Shown one piece after another: positions 35,748-46,640 of a stretch of 64,000 nucleotides of DNA. The notes below the pieces were generated by a model, which was not told where the DNA came from, searched no databases, and was given only the letters and a program-made list of their open reading frames with translations. Location: contig BTRK01000005.1 of NCBI GenBank assembly GCA_036245805.1, positions 8,246,001 to 8,310,000 on the forward strand. Direction: 5' to 3'. The DNA comes from Pristionchus mayeri. Taxonomy: Eukaryota; Nematoda; Chromadorea; Rhabditida; Neodiplogasteridae. Each line of letters opens with the position of its first letter. Within the stretch, counting starts at the first letter, position 1. Made by a program: the position numbers and the translations under genes.

Positions 35748-36097
35748 CAGAGATCAATGTGAGGTCTAAACGGTCAAAAAACAGGATATACCCGTACTGA
35801 TAAACATGCAATATAAAAAGCGATGCAGAGAAAGCGTGTCGATCGGTGTTTCACGACTGGCCCATTATTCATCATTTTGTGCTCTTTCAACCTTGACCGG
35901 GTTCTAGTGGTACAAAAACGATAGAATATTGTCCTCTGTAGGATGAGGTGATCGTCGAGCCGATTATTTTCTGCCACCTCTGCAACATGTGCGTGACTTT
36001 CTCTTAAAGGAGGAGTGAAGTCAAACGCGCGCCCGGTTGAAATATGTTTCAATTAGCGGAGAACTCTCTTCAAATCGCGTGCTCTATCGCTCGTTGC
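35748..36097. other. Spacer with one end of a TTAA-type MITE
   Basis: TTAAAGGAGGAGTGAAGTC (36004-36023) and the following GCGCGCCCGGTTGAAATATG match, in the opposite orientation, the right end of the MITE at 63239-63483. The other end was not located. No gene. Confidence 0.45.
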
Positions 36098-36665
36098 GTA
36101 GGCAGAGTGCTCTCTACTCGCGCCGGGGTAGATCAGGTCGCTCTCAACCAGTGGTCAACCAGTGCAGTGCAGTGGTTGACCACTGATCAGCAGGCCACTG
36201 GTTAACCACTGGTCAGGGAACTGGTCAACCACTGGTTGGGCGAAACTCCGCCCCTTCTAACTGGTCAACCACTGGTTGGGGGAAAACCAGAGCAGTCTCT
36301 TCGCGTTTCAGAAAATGACTGCACTGCACTGGTTGAACACTGGTTGAGAGCGACCTGATCTACCCCGGCGCGAGTAGAGAGCACTCTGCCTACGAGAGAC
36401 CCCCGAAACAGCGATAGCAGCCTGGCTAACAGTAAGCCATGGCTGGTTCTACGATCCATTGACTTCCGTAAAGTAAGGGGCACTCCTCTTCCATAAGAAT
36501 GAATTATTTATGTAACCCTCTGAACTTGCGTACTGTAGGAGGCCTCTCAACCACTGGTTGACCAGTAGCCAACCAGTTTTTAACCAGTCCCTTGACCAGT
36601 AGGTGGGCAACTCCCCACCCACTGGTCAGGGCACTGGTTAACCACTGGTTGGGAGAAACCAGAGT
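36098..36665. repeat. ACCACTGGTT repeat clusters in two foldbacks
   Basis: 36098-36396 is an inverted repeat (CGTAGGCAGAGTGCTCTCTA and its complement at the ends) whose interior is made of AACCAGTGG/CCACTGGTT units, a word that is itself palindromic. A second cluster at 36540-36660 repeats the same words, with GGGAGAAACC at its right edge. The interval between the clusters is unrelated. Confidence 0.8.
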
Positions 36666-36851
36666 GCGAAACCGAGATTCTACATTCTCAAATGTTTAGC
36701 ATTTACCACTATGATTCGCATTCTGTCCAGCCATCTATTTATTGATGTCTCTTTCTCCCTTTCTTCGAGTGTCTTCCATTCATAATGATCACCGAATTGA
36801 CTAAATTGTTACAGTTGTGACAAATATTTTATCTTTTTTTAAAAATCTTAA

Positions 36852-36925
36852 ATTCGAATTCCTCCTAACTTCGCCAATGAGCACAATGAGAACTGCTCAT
36901 TGGCGAAGTTAGGAAGAATTTGAAT
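36852..36925. repeat. Short hairpin
   Basis: CCTAACTTCGCCAATGAGC (36863-36881) pairs with its complement at 36895-36913 around a 13-nt loop, and flanking AATTC/GAATT extends the stem. Possibly a minimal MITE. Confidence 0.75.
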
Positions 36926-37324
36926 ATTCGGCCAGTGCCGAGTCGCTGAGGAAATATGTTGATTTTCACAGACAGTGTGTTTTAGAAATTTTGTGAATTC
37001 ATCAAAATCTCATTTGTGTGATTTTCTGAAGAATGTTGTTTTTCCATTTTCTTGAATAACCAATTTTTTTCTTGACCTTCTGACTTCTCGAAGCAAAGTG
37101 TGCGTGTATGGTATTTGCCATTTGATAAATGAGGGAAAGTTGTGTTCCACGCGTGTACACGCGTGTTCTGTACTCAAATATTTTTTTTGCTAAAAACAAT
37201 CTCGCCAAGAACGAAAACTCTATTCGATCGAGAGGATACGTACTATGTAAAACTCAGATTAATCGAGATTCATCCGTTATTGGATTTATGTTTATCACAG
37301 GTATCACGAGTCAGTGGAGGTATG

Positions 37325-39114
37325 CGGGAACATTTTCGAAAAAGTTCTCTCCGATCTGGCTCATATTATAGTGGTAGAATACACTAGAGTGAAGATTTCG
37401 GAAAATATAAGTCATTGGTCCCAGAGCCGGCTTTTAGAAATTTTCCGGTTTTGCACCCGGATCTGCTCTAATTCAGCTTCCAGATGAGCTAGAGAGATGG
37501 CGCTGGTCTCAGAATGACGGCAAAAATATGCTGAGAAATTTTTATGTTGACACCATGACATTTGATTGAGTTATGAAATTACAGACGTGCCATGCATCAA
37601 AAGTAAAATATTTTCAGCGCAATGCCAGAGAGCGTAGCATAATTTTAAATTGAAATATGGAAGAACGAGTGCAAATACATATTGGAAAAATATGAAAACC
37701 AGATTTGAGCCGGGTTGTATTTGGCAATTTTCGACCAAACTCGTGATAGTGTGGTAGTGGAATTTTGAAAAATTTTAATCTCGGAGAGTTCTCATTCAAA
37801 TCAATCAGTTCAGCAAATATCTAACGTTTATCGACTAAAGAAGTTATAATTTGTGGATAGAACATGAAATTTGCTAACTTCTAAAAATTCAATTTTCGAC
37901 CCCTCTTTTTTGCCAAATTCGGGTGTCTCCAATTTGAGTTTTTCACATCTCTAGAAGTACACTTATAGGGCAAGTAATACTAGTGGCCGACATAAGCAAA
38001 TCCTGCAAATATTGGCTATACAGCTATTTCCATGCCATTTATAGATGACCTCGAACATGCTTAATCGTGAAGTGCGAAAGAAAACATCGTTACATTTTCA
38101 ATTAAATATTGTGAACCGCAGCTATTTTTTAGCACTAAAAATAATTATGTGACTTAAAATCAATGAAAACATTGGAAATGGAAACATTGAACATCTTTTA
38201 AAAAATCTGAAATTTTTCCACCCTCGAAATGCATTTTTGAATAATCGCGAAAATTGAGAGTATTTATATGGTTTCGATTACCTCTGGTGACAAAATGATT
38301 TTTAGTACTCAAAAATAGCTGCAGTTCACAATATTTAATGGAAAATGTAGCGATGTTTTATTTCGCACTTCACGATTAAGCATGTTCGAGGTCATCTATA
38401 AATGGCATGGAAATAGCTGGATAGCCAATATTTACAGGATTTGCTTATGTCGGCCACTACTATTACTTGCCCTATAAGCGTATTTCTAGAGATGTGAAAA
38501 ACTCAAATTAGAGACACACGAATTTGGCAAACAAGAGGGGTCGAAAATTGAATTTTTAGAAGTTAGCAAATTTCATGTTCTATCAACAAATTATAACTTC
38601 TTTAGTCGATAAACGTTAGATATTTGCTGAACTGATTGATTTGAATGAGAACTCTCCGAGATTAAAATTTTTCAAAATTCCACTACAACACTATCACGAG
38701 TTTGGTCGAAAATTGCCAAATACAACCCGGCTCAAATCTGTTTTTCATATTTTTCCAATATGTATTTGCACTCGTCTTCCATATTTCAATTTAAAATTCT
38801 GCTACGCTCTCTGGCATTGCGCTGAAATTATTTTACTTTTGATGCATGGCACGTCTGTAATTTCATAACTCAATCAAATGTCATGGTGTCAACATAAAAA
38901 TTTCTCAGCATATTTTTGCCGTCAGTTTGAGACCAGTGCCATCTCTCTAGCTCATCTGGGAGCTGAATTAGAGCAGATCCGGGTGCAAAACCGGAAAATT
39001 TCTAAAAGCCGGCTCTGGGACCAATGACTTATGTTTTCCGAAATCTTCACTCTAGTGTATTCTACTACTATAATATGAGCCAAATCGGAGAGAACTTTTT
39101 CGAAAATGTTCCCG
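37325..39114. repeat. Foldback element, family B
   Basis: The arms begin CGGGAACATTTTCGAAAAAG and end with the complement. The centre is near 38220. Long, only slightly diverged arms (about 870 bp) contain the GTCCCAGAGCCGGCTTTTAG block. Mirror open frames (37614-37799 and 38641-38868) are artefacts of the symmetry. Outside the left edge, TATCACGAGTCAGTGGAGG resembles the left edge of the solo arm at 32880. Confidence 0.85.
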
Positions 39115-39199
39115 AGGGATACACGTGTTATATCAGTTCAGGTGAGATTTTGCATTTTTTTAAGACTGTGGGGAGTGCCCAGCTTTTCGTCAGATATAT

Positions 39200-39375
39200 T
39201 TGCTTGCGTGATCTAGTCACGACTACCAATTCCCAGTCCCCAATTGGTAGGCGCCTTGGTGGGGCAGAGACGGTGTCACGGCCGGGAATCGAGACCGGGT
39301 GGGATGGAATGGGAGGGCGCGCCATAGAGCACTACACCACTTCGTCTCTTACACATACTATTTCGCCGTTTATGA
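39200..39375 (-). repeat. tRNA-derived SINE-like sequence
   Basis: On the - strand AAGTGGTGTAGTGCTCTATG (A-box-like) is followed about 40 nt later by GGTCTCGATTCCCGG (B-box-like), the spacing and words of a tRNA-derived polymerase III promoter. It is not a foldable intact tRNA. A related A box occurs at 28287-28310. Confidence 0.45.
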
Positions 39376-39389
39376 ATGCGAAATAGTGT

Positions 39390-39870
39390 GGAAATTATGA
39401 GATACACTTGACTGGCAACCTTTAAGTGAGTGAGTTTTCTTAGTTCCGTGCACCAGTAGGTCCTGAGAGTAGAGAGCATGGGATATTGACAGCTCCTGAT
39501 GATATTTTGCTGTTACTTGAAAAATGGGACCTATGACTACTGCGAAACCTTCGTGAGACAGGATTATAGGATGTGTCTGAAAAGTATCATCACCTGATCG
39601 AATTTTTTTAGCTATTTAGAAATGACTCATTTCAAAATTTATATTTGTCAGGAACTGAGCATCAATCATTAGTGGATCATGCGCCTGCCAGGGTTTAAAC
39701 CTTGCAACTCATCAGCAGCAGATCGATTTTTCCAGGCACTAGATTAGATGGGAATTATTGCGTCATGCTGCCTTTGATTTATCAAAAACAACGTTGCTTG
39801 AACGCTCAAATAACGATGGATTGTTTTTGGATCAAAAGCCAAGCGAGCATTGCTGTCTCACGAAGCTCCT
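39390..39870 (+). repeat. Dispersed repeat, copy 1
   Basis: Blocks GTAGAGAGCATGGGATATTGACAG-like, GTTCCGTGCACCAGTAGGTC-like and CATGCTGCCTTTGATTTAT-like match 62090-62460 in inverse orientation at moderate divergence. Nature unknown. No open frame is shared. Confidence 0.6.
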
Positions 39871-39942
39871 GATTATCTAGATAGAGTGAAACCGTGATTT
39901 TACTTGAGCTAAAATCTTTACCGTTTCTTTTATTTCTCATTC

Positions 39943-40128
39943 TTGGTTGTGCCGCAGGATAATCCATTTCATCCTTTTATATTAAAATTCTCTTTTCATA
40001 CTTCCCGATTCGATTCCCTGCGTGCTGAAATTCGAATTCGATTAGTCACCATATCTAATGCCCTGAAGAATCTCGGTCTATTGAGCGAACACACAGTTTT
40101 GCATCACTGGATGAGTTTGATGAGGTAA
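39943..40128 (+). other. Coding-like repeat shared with 46.99-47.15 kb
   Basis: Both copies read, in one frame, (F/Y)DSLR..IR(L/V)..ISN.LKNLG. Synonymous-type differences between the two suggest that the peptide was once constrained. No start, splice signals or longer frame make it callable as a gene. Confidence 0.35.
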
Positions 40129-40343
40129 TGCGTTTAGCGTAGGTCTCGATTTTCTGGATGGGCGAAGCATGGAGAGAGAAGACGAGTGGGAGTGGACGGA
40201 CAATGGCGAGTAGGGGGGGGGGAGAGATGGACTCTTTCGATTGCACACACTCTTTCGTCGGTGATACCTGCGAGAGAGTGTGGAAATGAGAAGAGATGCG
40301 TGGCTGAAAACCTTTAACGGAGGAGCAAAGTCAAAAGTCAAAA

Positions 40344-41811
40344 GTTGAGTCGATGTAAACTTACATCTCCAGCAACCACACATCATTCGATCCGTTCCCT
40401 CGCCATCGATCTGGTCGTCCATCTAGAACTCAACATCTACGATTCGTCAGTTGTATTGATTGAAGGAACACCGTAATAATAATTGTATCGAATTACTGGG
40501 CATTCCTCTTATTTTTGCGAAAATGACCAGGTGATTCCTCGTTTGCGCATAATCATTTAAGAGATGGAAATTGATCAGTAGCGGTAGCGCCGATGTTTTC
40601 TTTAGAACAATACATATATTATTATTTTTTAAATTAGTAAATATATATTGAATGAACGAATAGTTCATAGATGCTGGTATTTTATCTAATCTCATCTCTT
40701 TTATCTTCTCAGATGCCCAAAGATGGGTAAGTGTGCCGCCTTCGGCGGCACGAACATCGACTCACCAGTGAGATATCTATTCGAAATTATCAGTATTTTC
40801 TCTCCTGGAACGTCGCGTTTTCACTTTACATTATTAGCTCGTGGAAATTAGTAGCATCAATCACAGCACCTTATCCAGTCACTAGCATCACAATAGGTTA
40901 TAATATTCTATGGTTGTTTGTTTTGTAGGTCCATCTCTCCCCCACAATCGCTCTTCATCTGTATCCGAGCTGGCTGAAACACGAACCTCACTATATCATT
41001 TGGTTGCTAGTCATGCATCTATTCGCCACAGCTGAATTCACCAAGCACAAGGTACGATGATTGGATCGGCTATTCATTGGAAAGAGGTTTTATAATTAAA
41101 TTAATACAGGTTTTATAAATAAATTAATACATTAGGAATACCCCAGGAATATGCTTGTTATTTAAACAGTTGTTTAAATTTTTCCTGCTGTAAAATTAAT
41201 TGCCCCCTGGTATATCTACTTAACTATTGTTTCCTGATGTCAACTAGAATTTGTTAACCGCGTATTGTACCAATAACGGATTTTTTTCACGGGAGTGGAA
41301 TGTGAAGAATGTGTTCCCCATCGTGAGACTACGGTCTCGAAGCCTGCGCTGCTTCCGCATCGATTTATGTCAGGTGCAGTAGATCAGGGAATCTATTGAT
41401 GGATTAATCTATTGATGCTTACCCTAGTAAGATTGGAGAACTGCTTCTACTGGAAATAAACGTCGAAAACCACAAGCTCATGTAACCGCTGATGGAGTAC
41501 TCAACGCCGGTGACGAATTGAGCATGTATTGGATCTGCAGAAAAAAAATCATCAGTAGAGTACTTTAACGTGTAGTATAAATATTTTTTTTTGAAATGCG
41601 CAGACAACTTCTGTAGAAGACGTGCGATATTATGGTCGTTTCGTCAACAGGCTGATCGGTAGCAGGATAAATAAGTATATAAATAAGTATGCGGAGCCAG
41701 ATGAAGATGATGATCATGACTTCCATGCGGGAGTGGAAGTGGAACCACAGGAATAGGACCTCTTTTTCTCCGATAAAAATTTTCACGATCTTCTCACTCG
41801 CGAGTTTCTCG
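40344..41811. repeat. Inverted duplication 1, right arm
   Basis: 1468 bp inverted match to 33714-35747. It contains the empty site for GG-element 4. Homology stops at 41811, inside the last coding exon, where the sequence changes from the gene into inverted duplication 2. Confidence 0.92.
40929..41756 (+). pseudogene. Unrecognised multi-exon gene, right copy, 3'-truncated
   Basis: Same gene as on the - strand at 33.7-35.7 kb. Exon 40929-41051 (41 codons, phase 0 at both ends) and last exon 41604-41756 (50 codons plus TAG). The TAG at 41754-41756 corresponds to GAG in the left copy, so a single change ends the protein about 38 residues early. The real 3' end is also missing, because homology breaks off at 41811. 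A possible upstream exon lies near 40371-40450 (reading HHSIRSLAIDLVVHLELNIY). The links between the two good exons are not resolved. A middle exon near 41430-41535 is open on both strands. Confidence 0.5.
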
Positions 41812-43333
41812 AAATACATAAGTGCATTTAAATGAAACATTTATTTACAGTCTTTGTAAAACACCCATTGCCCTTGCTATATGAGAGGAATCGCGAGAGA
41901 ATCGACCATGCCGCGGCGGTAGGAAAAAAGTTCACTTTTCCAAAGTCGAATCGGCCTGACTTAACTGAGCATAACTTCTCTCAAAATAAAGATAGAAACC
42001 CGTTCTTTGCTTAGAAAGAAAGCTGATAACATGCTCCACAACGTTTATGTTGACATGATCATTCCTGGTGCTCATCCTGGTGCGGAGCGGTCGGGGGTAC
42101 CAAAAATGTCATAACTTTGGAAATCGGAAATTCGTTTTGAATTATCATGCCTAAGTTGTAGTACATGTATGTGCCTCACTCCTGCCCAAAAATTAGGAAA
42201 ATCGGAGTATAGAAAAAAAAGCGGGGTGAAACGACCTCAAAATGAGTTCCTGACAAGGGTACTTCCGTATCTTCAATTTGCCTCGTTTGGGCTCAAAATC
42301 AGCTGAAACGACCCAAAACAACATTTGAATGTGTTTCCCCCCATGTTATCGCACTTTCATTGGTCAGAAATGGTCTTCCGACCGAAAATTTGAAAATCGA
42401 TATTCTGACTTTTTTCAAGTTGCTGGATGGGCTCTATTGCGCTAAAGTTGTTTCAAATAATTTAAAAACATTCCTCGAAACGACTCTCAAAAAGCGGGCA
42501 TCTGAAAATGCGAAATTCAATCTGAGGAATCCAATGAAATGCGCTAAAATGTATGTCAGGTCAAACCAGACAAAGGGACCTGTTTCATAGCTAGAAATGT
42601 AGATCTCAACGAAATAAACATTTCATCTGATGAAAGTGAGTTTCTATCTACTCGTTGACGCGAGCTACAGGGCCTGGAAGTTGGCTAGAAGGAGGCTAAA
42701 ATCCCCCGAGAGCGCGTGCTCTAACCGTCTGGCGCTCTCGGCGCCTGACCTCCCTCTCCCTCCCCTCTATTTAGCGCTCCCCCGCGCGCCTCTTTCTTCG
42801 ATTTATTATACATATCTGATTTATTTCTAAGAAACGAAACCGATTTTAAAGGAGTGCTCCGGGGAATGTTCAATCACCCATAGTGACAGTGTGGATGTTG
42901 CAAATCTCATTCGTCCGATCAGAAATCACTCTGTATGAAGTTGTACAGACGCCTCTTAGCCTATTTACATAAGCACAAAGTTCATCGAAAGCGCAGGGTC
43001 GCGACTGGTTGGTTTATGTTTCACTAGCTCTACTTATTTTTCGCATCTTTCTTGGTGTAAATTCCCTACAGTATCTCACTGAGAGCGCAGAATTTTCGTT
43101 GTAGGACTCCCTAGCCTTTATTCCCCGGAGCACTCCTTTAATGATTATAGACACACGCGACGACATGTTATTGGTAGGTGAACCGATCATGAATTGCAAA
43201 AGAGAGATGGAGCACAAAGATTGTGGGTGGGAAGTTTAATGCATTTTTGCATAACACTATCAATCATTTTTTTTCTTATTTTTTAGTCACAATTTACATG
43301 CCACTCACCACTCTCATTGCATTATTCAGGGGT
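41787..43333. repeat. Inverted duplication 2, left arm
   Basis: Matches 45113-46640 inversely. It begins with 25 bp of the truncated gene copy. It has an extra ~190 bp near 42150-42310 that the other arm lacks, while the other arm has ~130 bp extra near 46370-46500. There is no recognised gene in the arm. Confidence 0.9.
42850..43137. mobile_element. TTAA-flanked MITE, left-arm copy
   Basis: 288 bp between TTAA duplicates (42846-42849 and 43138-43141), with terminal inverted repeats AGGAGTGCTCCGGGGAAT. The TTAA target points to piggyBac- or Kolobok-type mobilisation. The same insertion at the same place in the other arm (45311-45598) shows that it pre-dates duplication 2. Confidence 0.88.
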
Positions 43334-45112
43334 AAAATTGTGTAGTTCAAGTTTCACTCCATCCATAAGCAATATTCAATACGAGATGCATCAATCAGAC
43401 GATATACGATAGTAAAAACACCAATTCTCTACTCACCTTACCCAATTCATCCAGTGATATCATATTCAAACATATTATCTTCTGGAGTGCTCTCAACTTC
43501 GCAATACGGTAACCTAAAATGTGTTCCTCAATCTTCGTATCAACGAGTAATATTCACATTATTTTCATACTTTTAAATCTTTACATCGGAAACCCGGATC
43601 TCATTACTGATTATATTTTCTAGGGTCCGTGACAGCTTCTTTTGGATGCTTTCCTTCAAGTTCGCACAGTCAATCCAGCTCTTACAGTGTGCAAAGTATA
43701 CAATAATCCTTCGTGTCTTCACGTCTCTTCTCACTCGTAGCTCAGAACGGCCACGTTGACCAGAAGCATATGACGCTACTCTTCTACGATCTAGTTTATG
43801 TCATTTGGGGATTCTGTCGTTGAATTATAGTTCTCCTGATTTTCGTTCGCGCAGGAGGACCTGGTGATTTCTTCTGTAGGCAGAATCATGTAATAATGAA
43901 TGATGTATATCGATTATGGTATGTAGGATGCTACTACAACAATCAATCACTTAATATAGTTGTTTATAATATCTGAAGCTACCTAATATAATCGATCTTC
44001 TCAGAAGCACAAAGTGTGCATCCGAGAAGATCTTGTGTGTTGCCTTCGGCAGTACATCAATAAGTCGAGCTATTATTATTATTATTATTTATGAGAGAAA
44101 ACACTCTGATGACTGTAGGAAAAAATATTAAGAAGTTCAAAGGTGTGTGAAAACGAGATGCAACAAACCTTCATTTTTTTCATTTTTCAGGAAGCTCTAA
44201 TATTCGTGTAGCTTTAAGAAGATGTCGAATTTACAACACAGTTGCTGGATAACTAAGGGAAATTAAGGTAATCAGAATATTTATAACTATGAATTTCCAG
44301 TCCTCTTCCTCTCCTATTCATTCGACACCTCCTCTTCATCTTCAACTACGAGTCCATCGACGCCGATGGTGAGTGTTCGTTGTTTAGAGTTCACTGCGTT
44401 TTGATTTCATCAATGTTAGGAAGATTATATTATATTTTTTAACCTTAGCGATGGCTCTGTAACTGAAGTAAAGGAAAGTAGGTATAAGTGAAGATCGTGT
44501 GAAACAGAGATGTAACATTTTGTCCGCTCATTTACTAGAGTATCCGATTAAACTGCCGAAGCAGCTGTGCAGCACAGCGGAGGGCTCCAGCTCCCGCGCT
44601 GTATATTTATTACTGTCAAAAATTTTTTTCAAGACTCACAGGTACAAGGCGAATGTTAGAAAAAAAACAAGTAAATTGATTATGTTGCGCGGCTTTTCAC
44701 AACTCATGTCAGGGGTTTCTCCGCAGATAAACGACGCAACGGTTGCAACATCTGCCTTCATCTCGCCCTTCTACCGACTCACCGACTATTCGTTCGATTG
44801 AAATTTTCCAGTAATTCGATTGCCGAAAATATCCGTGCTACATTCTGTCGATAATCCTACAAAACCACCTCCATATATTTCTCACATGCAATTTTCGCTC
44901 GCCTTGAATTGAAACGGGATCGACTCGTTTCCATCGATAGAGGAGATACGAATATTAGCAGTATATTAGAAGAGGAGAAAATGAATTACAAATTAACTTT
45001 TTAATTATCGAAAATACATATATGTATTGAAGAGGTGCTAGTGAATGCGCCAGAATTGAAGAGAAGAGCGGGGGAAATGGAAGTGAAACTGGTGAGTGCC
45101 ATGATGGAAGAA
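43334..45112. other. Spacer of duplication 2 with gene-like repeats
   Basis: 43515-43690 and 43725-43885 resemble 25845-26000 and 26500-26660 (shared reading LLFYDLVYV). 43980-44060 resembles 40715-40765. Dispersed GAAAC(C)GAGATG motifs occur at 44147-44160 and 44499-44512. No complete gene. Confidence 0.4.
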
Positions 45113-46640
45113 ATACCCCTGAATAATGCAATGAGAGTGGTGAGTGGCATGTAAATTGTGACTAAAGAATAAGAAAAAAAATGATTGATAGTGTTATGCA
45201 AAAATGCATTAAACTTCCCACCCACAATCTTTGTGCTCTATCTCTCTTTTGCAATTCATGATCGGTTCACCTACCAATAACATGTCGTCGCGTGTGTCTA
45301 TAATCATTAAAGGAGTGCTCCGGGGAATAAAGGCTAGGGAGTCCTACAACGAAAATTCTGCGCTCTTAGTGAGATACTGTAGGGAATTTACACCAAGAAA
45401 GATGCGAAAAATAAGTAGAGCTAGTGAAACATAAACCAACCAGTCGCGACCCTGCGCTTTCGATGAACTTTGTGCTTATGTAAATAGGCTAAGAGGCGTC
45501 TGTACAACTTCGTACAAAGTGATTTCTGATCGGATAAATGAGATTTGCAACATCCACACTGTCACTATGGGTGATTGAACATTCCCCGGAGCACTCCTTT
45601 AAAATCGGTTTCGTTTCTTAGAAATAAATCAGATATTGATAATCAATCGAAGAAAGAGGCGCGCGGGGGAGCGCTAAATAGAGGGGAGGGAGAGGGAGGT
45701 CAGGCGCCGAGAGCGCCAGACGGTTAGAGCACGCGCTCTCGGGGGATTTTAGCCTCCTTCTAGCCAACTTCCAGGCCCTGTAGCTCGCGTCAACGAGTAG
45801 ATAGAAACTCACTTTCATCAGATGAAATGTTTATTTCGTTGAGATCTACATTTCTAGCTATGAAACAGGTCCCTTTCTCTGGTTTGACCTGACATACATT
45901 TTAGCGCATTTCATTGGATTCCTCAGATTGAATTTCGCATTTTCAGATGCCCGCTTTTTGAGAGTCGTTTCGAGGAATGTTTTTAAATTATTTGAAACAA
46001 CTTTAGCGCAATAGAGCCCATCCAGCAACTTGAAAAAAAGTCAGAATATCGATTTTCAAATTTTCGGTCGGAAGACCATTTCTGACCAATGAAAGTGCGA
46101 TAACATGGGGGGAAACACATTCAAATGTTGTTTTGGGTCGTAGGCATGTACTTAGGCATGATAATTCAAAACGAATTTCCGATTTCCAAAGTTATGACAT
46201 TTTTGGTACCCCCGACCGCTCCGCACCAGGATGAGCACCAGGAATGATCATGTCAACATAAACGTTGTGGAGCATGTTATCAGCTTTCTTTCTAAGCAAA
46301 GAACGGGTTTCTATCTTTATTTTGAGAGAAGTTATGCTCAGTTAAGTCAGGCCGATTCGACTTTCGAAAAGTGAAAGTACCATGTTTGGCCTTCTGAATC
46401 TCGACGATGACGACAAATATCGAAATTCTGACGACGCCGTTTGAAAGAGCATCATTTGAAGTACTTACCACCAAATTTGTTTAAAGATATGACCAACTTT
46501 TTTCCTACCGCCGCGGCATGGTCGATTCTCTCGCGATTCCTCTCATATAGCAAGGGCAATGGGTATTTTACGAAGACTGTACATAAATGTTTCATTTAAA
46601 TGCACTTATGTATTTCGAGAAACTCGCGAGTGAGAAGATC
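45113..46640. repeat. Inverted duplication 2, right arm
   Basis: 1528 bp, inverse of 41787-43333. It ends at 46640 with the 25-bp gene fragment CGAGAAACTCGCGAGTGAGA plus AGATC and then changes to unrelated sequence. Confidence 0.9.
45311..45598. mobile_element. TTAA-flanked MITE, right-arm copy
   Basis: The same element as at 42850-43137 in inverse orientation, flanked by TTAA (45307-45310 and 45599-45602). Few differences between copies. Confidence 0.88.

Noticed and set aside
36098..36665. CRISPR-like array
   Set aside because: The spacing is irregular, repeats are very short and self-complementary, and the DNA is eukaryotic.
37614..38868. Two nearly identical 60-75 codon frames on opposite strands
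   Set aside because: Both lie in the arms of the 37325-39114 palindrome.
41419..41607. Exon on the - strand of the right arm, mirrored at 34488-34676
   Set aside because: Splice-like borders exist, but the opposite strand is also open and belongs to the gene on that side; undecided, so not called.
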